A stretch of DNA of 29,762 bases, taken from NCBI GenBank assembly GCA_964558115.1, contig CAZLCI010000022.1:1-29762 (forward strand), written 5' to 3'. The notes beneath the pieces are model-generated. The model was given only the letters and a program-made list of their open reading frames with translations, did not search any database and was not told where the DNA came from. The stretch comes from UBA3496 sp964558115. GTDB lineage: Bacteria > UBA8248. Positions within the stretch are counted from its first letter, which is position 1; every line of letters begins with the position of its first letter. Positions 24,809 to 29,762 of this stretch are shown piece by piece. The position numbers were made by a program, and so were the translations under genes.

Positions 24809-25942
24809 TTGGAAATCAAACTTCAGAGAGATTTATTTTTTAACGCTTTACAGTCATTACAGGGAGTAGTGGAAACAAAAGCAACTTCCATGCCAATACT
24901 GCAAAACGTTTTAATTGAAACTTTAGGTGGGAAAAAGAATATTTCTGTATCAGGTACTAATCTAGATATAAGCTTAAAGGGAAATATAGATGCAGAAGTT
25001 ATGAAAGCCGGAAAATTAACTCTAAATGCACGAAAATTATTTGATATCATTAGAGAACTTTCTCCTGGTGGGATTGTGACGCTTGTAGCAGAAGAGAACC
25101 AACGAGTTAAAATTGAGGGTGGCAATGCAAAGTTTAGTTTGCCGTCTTTGCCTTACTCTGACTTTCCAAGTATGCCTGACAAGGCAGAAACTAAGCCACA
25201 TAAAATTCCCGCAAAAAAACTTTCAGAAATGATTAAAAGGACTATGTTTGCTATCTCCCAAGACGAAACTCGTTATACATATAATGGCGTTTTTATGGAA
25301 TCTGAAAATCAAATTCTAAGACTAGTCGCCACTGATGGTCATAGGTTGGCTTTGATAGAAAGAGAAGAAAAAGGCATTCAGTTAGCAAATGGAGTAATTT
25401 TGCACAAAAAGGGATTAGGAGAACTAACAAAGCTATTGCAAGCCGACGAGGGTAAAGACGAAGAAGTTTCTGTGTTTATTACTGAAAATCATGCGATTTT
25501 TGTGACAGCTAACAACGAGCTTTCCGCACGCTTAATAGAAGGCGAATTCCCTAAATATCAACAAGTAATCCCTGATAGCGATGAACATCATACCGTTATC
25601 ATTGACAGAAATGATTTACTAAGTGCTTTGAGAAGAGTCTCTCTTTTCTCAAGCGATACTCGATTGGTCAAATTTACTTTTAAAAAAGGAACACTTAATC
25701 TTTCAACAAGCGGATCGGAGTTTGGAGAGGCGGATGAAAGTGTAGAATGTGACTTTTCGGAAAAAGAATTGACTATAGGTTTTAATTATAGGTATTGTAC
25801 TGACGTTCTAAGTATTCTAACTGAGAACAATATAGCTATTGAAATAAAAGACGCATTAAGTCCTGGAGTATTTAGGCCATCTAGTGCAAATTCGCCAAGC
25901 GATGATAAGTATACATACGTCGTCATGCCTATGCGTGTTTAA
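24809..25942 (+). CDS. dnaN: DNA polymerase III beta sliding clamp
   Basis: The 377-residue protein is the ring-shaped processivity clamp. It begins MEIKLQRDLFFNALQSLQGVVETKATSMPILQN, the standard start of DnaN, has the second-domain RTMFAISQDETRYTYNGVFM and ATDGHRLALIERE, and ends YTYVVMPMRV, the usual C-terminus for binding polymerase and other clamp partners. The start is TTG at 24809, nine bases past TTGGAG; an in-frame TTG at 24794 overlaps that site and is unlikely. dnaA and recF are not adjacent, which is unusual. The stop overlaps that of the cysteine-dioxygenase-type gene (convergent, 4 bases). Confidence 0.95.
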   Translation: MEIKLQRDLFFNALQSLQGVVETKATSMPILQNVLIETLGGKKNISVSGTNLDISLKGNIDAEVMKAGKLTLNARKLFDIIRELSPGGIVTLVAEENQRVKIEGGNAKFSLPSLPYSDFPSMPDKAETKPHKIPAKKLSEMIKRTMFAISQDETRYTYNGVFMESENQILRLVATDGHRLALIEREEKGIQLANGVILHKKGLGELTKLLQADEGKDEEVSVFITENHAIFVTANNELSARLIEGEFPKYQQVIPDSDEHHTVIIDRNDLLSALRRVSLFSSDTRLVKFTFKKGTLNLSTSGSEFGEADESVECDFSEKELTIGFNYRYCTDVLSILTENNIAIEIKDALSPGVFRPSSANSPSDDKYTYVVMPMRV

Positions 25943-26529
25943 TATACCTGTTTCTTATAAAAAGTTTTAGCAAAATCCCATCCAGTATCAAAAGAAGTAA
26001 CCTCTCCGCTAGTTTCATCATACTTAAATCTAGGAATTTTAGCGAGATCTCCTCCATATACGTGAATACCTATTACAGGTTCGTCTGAAGCACAGCTAAC
26101 ACGGTGCAGGTCTGTATCTTTTGTACAACAAACGAAAGTATCTCCGGGCTTAGCTAACCGATTTCCTATAGGATTAATTTTGACCATAGAACCATTTTTT
26201 CTTGTGCCAATATTTGAAAAGCTTTCTTCTTTTTCCATTCCTCTATATATCCCAATAACTCCCCATGTCCCATGATCATGAATTGGTGTAGTCTGCCCAA
26301 CATCCCAAATTCCAACACCTATACTAAAACTTTCATCTGTTGCTATATGAACACGATTAAGGGTAAATCCATCTTTTTTCACAAGAAGTTGTTCTTTAGT
26401 TAAGAGAAATGGATTTTCTAAAATAGGATTCATAAAAGTAGCAATTTTTGCGGTCAACTCGAACTCGTCTTGCACTTTCTTCACTAAAATCTCTACTTCT
26501 TTGATAAATTGATCCATTTTCTTATACAT
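25939..26529 (-). CDS. Cysteine-dioxygenase-type thiol dioxygenase (cupin)
   Basis: The 196-residue cupin has TPIHDHGTWGVIGIYRG with His84 and His86, followed by LHRVSCAS with His142: the three-histidine iron site of thiol dioxygenases. HVYGGDL (Tyr158) matches the Tyr of cysteine and 3-mercaptopropionate dioxygenases. These oxidise a thiol such as cysteine to its sulfinate with O2. Substrate choice among cysteine, 3-mercaptopropionate and related thiols is not decided by what I can see. The ATG follows GAGGAACAAA. It overlaps the upstream methyltransferase gene by 8 bases, so it is last in the minus-strand cluster that includes the selenoprotein. Confidence 0.82.
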   Translation of the reverse strand: MYKKMDQFIKEVEILVKKVQDEFELTAKIATFMNPILENPFLLTKEQLLVKKDGFTLNRVHIATDESFSIGVGIWDVGQTTPIHDHGTWGVIGIYRGMEKEESFSNIGTRKNGSMVKINPIGNRLAKPGDTFVCCTKDTDLHRVSCASDEPVIGIHVYGGDLAKIPRFKYDETSGEVTSFDTGWDFAKTFYKKQVY

Positions 26530-26992
26530 TTTGTTCCTCTTTAATTACATTTTGTTCATGGTATAAAAGAAACTTTTTATTTTCAATTCCTCCAGAAAAA
26601 CCCCCAAGTTCTCCAGAGCTTGATATAACACGATGGCATGGAATAACAATCAAAAAAGGGTTTCGTCTCATTACCTGTCCAACTGCACGATAAGATTTTC
26701 GATTTGTACATTTTTTAGCTAACCAAGAATATGTTCGTGTCTCTCCATATGGAATTTTAATAGTCTCCTTCAAAATTCTATAAGAAAATTCGCTACAATT
26801 TTCGTAATTAATTGGAAGCGAAAACTTTTTTCGAGTGCCTTTAAAATATTCGCCTAATTGGCATCTCGCCCTATCTTCAATGTTGGCAAAATTTTTATTA
26901 TTTATATTTTTAGTAGATTTATTATCTATTAGAATAGAATCTATTCCTTTAGATGAAATGGAAATTAAAATATTCCTTACATCAAAATCCAT
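26522..26992 (-). CDS. ogt: Methylated-DNA-protein cysteine methyltransferase
   Basis: The 156-residue protein has the active-site IPCHRVISSSGELGGFSGG block (acceptor Cys in PCHRV), preceded by TIKIPYGETRTYSWLAKK and RAVGQVMRRNPF, the DNA-binding helix-turn-helix and arginine finger of the MGMT C-terminal domain. The N-terminal domain is short and divergent. It repairs O6-alkylguanine by suicidal alkyl transfer. The Cys is present, so it is not an alkyltransferase-like (ATL) protein. It lies 23 bases downstream of the enoyl-CoA hydratase gene and overlaps the dioxygenase gene. Confidence 0.88.
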   Translation of the reverse strand: MDFDVRNILISISSKGIDSILIDNKSTKNINNKNFANIEDRARCQLGEYFKGTRKKFSLPINYENCSEFSYRILKETIKIPYGETRTYSWLAKKCTNRKSYRAVGQVMRRNPFLIVIPCHRVISSSGELGGFSGGIENKKFLLYHEQNVIKEEQNV

Positions 26993-27015
26993 GTTATATA
27001 ACCCTTACAAATTCC

Positions 27016-27798
27016 TCATTCCCCTTTAAAAATAGGTTTTCTTTTTTCTTTAAAGGCAAGAAGAGCTTCTTTGAAGTCTTTAGTAAAATTTAAAGGTTTT
27101 CTTTTTTTGTGAGAAATATCTAAGGCTTCTTTATTTTTCATCCCTATAGTTTGATCGATCACAAATTTAGCCCCCTGCACACCCAAAGGTCCATTATCTC
27201 GAATCTGTTCTGCTACCTTCATTACTTCTTTCATTAAAACATCTTTTTCAAATGAACGATTTGCTAGTCCAATTCTTTCAGCCTCTATTCCGTCTATTGA
27301 CTTACTCGTAAAAATAAGTTCTTTAGCAAGACCAATAGGGATTAATCTCTGAAGGCGTACTACACCTCCGCCACCAGGGAAAATCCCCAACCTACATTCT
27401 GGAAGGCATAACGTAGCGTCTCTAGAAACAAGTCTAAAATCACATGCGAGTGTAATCTCAACTCCCCAACCAAAAGCATGGCCATTAACAGCAGCTATCG
27501 TTGGCATAGGAAGTGACTCCCATAGAGTACTTGTGCTCATTGTATTGTCTTGAAATAAATTAGCTTGTTCTTCGGTGTGATTTGCGCTTTCTTTTAGATC
27601 TCTTCCAGTACTAAAAGAACGCCCACTACCCGTTAAAACAACAACGCGAATGCTTTTATTTTTTGAAAGTTCTCTAGAAATCTCACAAAACTCTTCGCTT
27701 AAATTCATTCCAATAGAGTTTAAACGCTCTGGTCTATTCAGCGTGACAATTCCAATGCCATCTATTTCCTTATAAATAATTTCTTTATAGTTGCTCAA
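27016..27798 (-). CDS. Enoyl-CoA hydratase/isomerase family protein
   Basis: The 260-residue crotonase-fold protein has the oxyanion-hole segments SFSTGRDLKE and NGHAFGWGVE, then LPECRLGIFPGGGG. Both catalytic glutamates of true hydratases are present (Glu114 in GWGVE and Glu134 in LPE, exactly 20 apart). Several family members that only isomerise or hydrolyse lack one of them, so hydration of an enoyl-CoA is the best guess. The acyl chain is unknown. The TTG start follows GAGGG. It begins 38 bases after the selenoprotein stop in the same direction, so the two are probably co-transcribed. Confidence 0.85.
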   Translation of the reverse strand: MSNYKEIIYKEIDGIGIVTLNRPERLNSIGMNLSEEFCEISRELSKNKSIRVVVLTGSGRSFSTGRDLKESANHTEEQANLFQDNTMSTSTLWESLPMPTIAAVNGHAFGWGVEITLACDFRLVSRDATLCLPECRLGIFPGGGGVVRLQRLIPIGLAKELIFTSKSIDGIEAERIGLANRSFEKDVLMKEVMKVAEQIRDNGPLGVQGAKFVIDQTIGMKNKEALDISHKKRKPLNFTKDFKEALLAFKEKRKPIFKGE

Positions 27799-27836
27799 AA
27801 ATATACCCTCTTTTCATTTTGATAAAGTTTGCCGGA

Positions 27837-28367
27837 TTATTTTACTATTTGCGTAACGATACGATCTACAAAATCATAGGTAACTTTTCGCATGTCGTTT
27901 TTGCTTAAATTGCTGACTGGATGTGGGAATTGTATAAATTCATGTCCTGCCATTCCTTTTCCACGAAACTGAAACTCTGCAGCCGGTTTAAACGCTTCTG
28001 TGATAATTGTCGTAGCAGGAATTCCTCTTTTTTCAAACTGAACTGTGTCATGCACACTGCATAACGTACAAGAACCTCAACCACCCAAGGCAGCAATTGC
28101 GACATCAACCTCCCTAGACATATCTTCTATCATTTTATCTGGGGCAGGTTTAGAATAATGATCTTTCCTTTCAATGATTATCTTAGAAACCCCATACTTT
28201 TCTTTTAATTGCTCCCCCAAAGCTTCTAAAATTACATCCGCTTGTTCCTTGGTATTGTCTATCATTCCGATAATTTTTCCAGATAAATCTTCTGGTCTTT
28301 CAGCAAGATTTATCTTTTCGCTGCTAGTGGAGACAGTTGGATCAATGAAATATTTTTTTTCTTCCAT
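27837..28367 (-). CDS. UGSC-family selenoprotein with in-frame UGA (Sec97)
   Basis: Two open frames on the minus strand (28367-28077 and 28076-27837) share a reading frame and are split only by a UGA at 28079-28077. Read through as selenocysteine they give one 176-residue protein with AALGGUGSCTLCSVHD: Sec97, Cys100, Cys103, His106 and Asp107. This matches the UGSC/CGSC motif family. The sequence after it (KRGIPATTIITEAF) is a normal continuation of the fold and not a random frame. A SECIS-like hairpin follows the UGA. AAAGGAG lies nine bases upstream of the ATG. UGA stops other genes here, so a different genetic code is unlikely. A redox role at Sec97/Cys100 is probable; the substrate is unknown. 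Confidence 0.88.
28047..28079 (-). promoter_or_regulatory. Bacterial SECIS element following the UGA
   Basis: Read on the mRNA (minus) strand, eleven bases after the UGA codon a stem opens: 28065-28058 pairs with 28054-28047 (8 bp, one U-G wobble) around a GUG loop at 28057-28055. Bacterial SECIS elements are stem-loops just downstream of the UGA with a G or GU in the apical loop, bound by SelB. Spacing, stem size and loop fit. Pairing was derived by eye, without energy calculation. Confidence 0.7.
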
Positions 28368-28448
28368 ACAGGCATACTCCTTTCGAAGAAATGAGAAATT
28401 AAATCATATAACCTGTCTTAAATTCTGTCTAGTTTTTGAAGTTTTATA

Positions 28449-29474
28449 TTAGCTACAGAATTTTTCAGAAACGGCACGGCTTGTCCCATTCCAACCATTC
28501 ATGACAGCTGACATTGGACCGGGTATTCCACCGGCAACAATAATAAACAATCTATCAGGGTTTTTTACAGAGGGAACAAAAAAATTATCGTCTTCTGGAT
28601 CTGCATCAATCGACCAAGATTTAATTCGAGATACTGTATAGCGACCAGTATTTCTAATCTCTGACATAGATCTTCCAGCTTTTTCTAATAGAATTTCCTT
28701 CACTTTTTCTTTAGATAGTCCAGCATCTGAACAAATTTTTGCTTGTTGTGGAGAAAAAACAATTATTTGATCTGTATCCCCGCATATATTCATAGAACCA
28801 AGGTGAGACATTGAATCAGCAATGCTTCTTAATAAAGAAAAAGGTTCGTTGCTCATATCATCCCATACCGTGATTGGACCTTCCGCAGCAATTGCAGTGA
28901 CTATATTTTCTTTTTCGGAAAAACCAAGAGTAACAGAAAGTGGTTCCCAGGGACTTTCTGTTTCATTTTCTGCAATACAAAAAGTATATCTTGAAGAACT
29001 AGAAAAGGTGCTCATGGTTGAAATGCCGGGTATTCCTGAACCTAGATTCATCATCATTAGACGAATCGCTCTCCCAATTGTCGCGTTTGCCCTAAACCCA
29101 GGCCCAAAACAACCAAGTCCACCATTTAGCCCTATTTTTTTTGAGCAGTTTCCGTTTACAAGCAAAAATGGAGCGGCAGGTGAAAGAGTGGCCTGAAGTC
29201 CATTTAAATTGAACTTTTCTTTTAAAATTGCACGAACTGAGGCGATTAGTAGATTCATGTAGTCTGGCTTACAACCAGCCATAACGGCATGTAATGCTAT
29301 TGAATAGATAGATACGCTCGAAAATGCAGGTGGAAATTCACCAACTATTTCTTCGGGAGAGTCTTTAATAGAAGAAAGCATTCTACTTACTTTTTCTTCT
29401 GTTGGTGGAATTACTGGCAATCCGTCAGACCACTCTTTTTCGAAGAAAAATTCAAATTCATCTGAGGGACACAT
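28449..29474 (-). CDS. Unknown 341-residue protein, probable partner of the UGSC selenoprotein
   Basis: I cannot assign a function. The protein begins with EKEWSDGLPVIPPTEEKVS, which resembles the N-terminus of conserved hypothetical proteins, and contains glycine-rich blocks: LNGGLGCFGPGFRANATIGR (near residues 120-140), MNLGSGIPGISTMSTF and AGGIPGPMSAVMNGW at the C-terminus. Cysteines at about 68, 112 and 122 could take part in thiol chemistry. There is no signal peptide or transmembrane helix, so it is cytoplasmic. It is 81 bases upstream of the selenoprotein gene in the same direction. Functional partnership is inference from that adjacency and from my recollection that this type of protein accompanies UGSC genes. 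Confidence 0.6.
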   Translation of the reverse strand: MCPSDEFEFFFEKEWSDGLPVIPPTEEKVSRMLSSIKDSPEEIVGEFPPAFSSVSIYSIALHAVMAGCKPDYMNLLIASVRAILKEKFNLNGLQATLSPAAPFLLVNGNCSKKIGLNGGLGCFGPGFRANATIGRAIRLMMMNLGSGIPGISTMSTFSSSSRYTFCIAENETESPWEPLSVTLGFSEKENIVTAIAAEGPITVWDDMSNEPFSLLRSIADSMSHLGSMNICGDTDQIIVFSPQQAKICSDAGLSKEKVKEILLEKAGRSMSEIRNTGRYTVSRIKSWSIDADPEDDNFFVPSVKNPDRLFIIVAGGIPGPMSAVMNGWNGTSRAVSEKFCS

Positions 29475-29500
29475 AAAAATATCTTTTAGAGTAAGTTTAA

Positions 29501-29728
29501 CTATCTTTTTCTAACCAGGATCCAAGAAAGTATGGCCAAAGTGAACAAACCAACGAGATTGTTCTTTCCTATAACTTTCAAAACCTGTTCTAGGTTATAC
29601 ACAACATCTAAACCAATAAACGAAAAATCTCTCCCAAAAATAATTTGCAAAACAATTGCAATGCCAGCGACCAGAACACTAAGCTCTAGAATATCTCTTA
29701 AGTATCTTTTTACTTGGTTCAGTAACAT
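29501..29728 (-). CDS. Small membrane protein, unknown function
   Basis: The 75-residue protein has an excellent ribosome binding site (AAGGAG, six bases before ATG 29728). It has two hydrophobic segments, about residues 14-31 (ILELSVLVAGIAIVLQII) and 56-72 (LVGLFTLAILSWILVRKR region), and a positively charged C-terminus. It is probably an inner-membrane protein. I recognise no family. It is first of the six minus-strand genes seen here, 26 bases ahead of the 341-residue protein, and may be membrane support for the selenoprotein system or unrelated. Confidence 0.6.
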   Translation of the reverse strand: MLLNQVKRYLRDILELSVLVAGIAIVLQIIFGRDFSFIGLDVVYNLEQVLKVIGKNNLVGLFTLAILSWILVRKR

Positions 29729-29762
29729 TTGAATCTCCTTACATCAATTCAAACGAAAAATT

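Noticed and set aside
28077..28079. UGA as a nonsense mutation that makes the locus a pseudogene
   Set aside because: Downstream frame is fully open, matches the expected family motif (UGSC) and is preceded by a good start, and a SECIS-like hairpin follows. A plain nonsense mutation would not be expected to sit at the motif position.
27905..28108. A 67-residue minus-strand frame overlapping the UGA
   Set aside because: It is in another frame across the selenoprotein junction, has no ribosome binding site and has no recognisable content.
1..29762. Alternative genetic code with UGA as tryptophan
   Set aside because: TGA is used as the terminal stop of yicC, MATE2, the radical SAM gene and the 13867-14331 gene, and tryptophan is TGG throughout.
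1..29762. CRISPR arrays, insertion sequences, tRNA or rRNA genes
   Set aside because: No regularly spaced repeats, no transposase-like frame, no cloverleaf or rRNA-like sequence was seen; gaps between genes are all below 300 bases.

Overview
The window is a low-GC (by eye roughly one third G+C), gene-dense stretch of a bacterial chromosome. It has no rRNA, tRNA, insertion sequence, phage gene or CRISPR array. Starts are often TTG or GTG behind an AGGAG-type ribosome binding site, and UGA is an ordinary stop for several genes (e.g. yicC, MATE2, the radical SAM gene). The mix of Gram-negative and marine-type functions (periplasmic tungstate-binding protein, ISC-type ferredoxin, type 4 uracil-DNA glycosylase, RqcH, a UGSC-type selenoprotein) suggests a free-living, AT-rich proteobacterium-like lineage, perhaps marine. 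The lineage is inference; no marker gene here settles it.

Layout. Positions 1-443: start of a GAF-domain regulator or kinase leaving the window, divergent from hemW (583-1761). 1774-3492: rqcH. 3592-7077: a co-directional run yicC-gmk-coaBC-udg (RNA turnover, GMP kinase, CoA synthesis, DNA repair). 7091-8566: rarA. 8710-9833: purE and a Sua5/YrdC-type t6A gene. 9838-11370: fdx, then a short-chain dehydrogenase and a 6-pyruvoyltetrahydropterin-synthase-like gene 3 bases apart. 11606-13741: a metallo-beta-lactamase-fold protein convergent with an MFS permease. 13867-14890: an unknown membrane-anchored protein and a cold-shock gene with a clear promoter and a long, hairpin-containing leader. 14930-17025: a DUF1932-type dehydrogenase and chrA. 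17033-17818: an inositol-monophosphatase-family gene with an attenuator-like leader. 17983-21585: two tandem MATE exporters and an overlapping COG0731-type radical SAM gene. 21615-24681: two or three unknown small genes leading into tupABC (tungstate uptake). 24809-25942: dnaN, away from dnaA and recF.

The most interesting region is 25939-29728, six genes on the minus strand with short gaps. Two open frames, which a standard gene caller would report as two genes or as a gene broken by a stop, join through an in-frame UGA into one 176-residue protein with a Sec-Gly-Ser-Cys motif. A hairpin with a GU-containing loop starts 11 bases after the UGA, as expected for a bacterial SECIS element. The upstream gene (28449-29474) is an unrecognised 341-residue protein that may be its partner. 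An enoyl-CoA hydratase, an MGMT-type repair methyltransferase and a cysteine-dioxygenase-type thiol dioxygenase follow.

The selenoprotein means the genome should encode selA/selB/selC/selD elsewhere. Together with tupABC it hints at selenium- and tungsten-dependent redox enzymes such as formate dehydrogenase, none of which is in the window.
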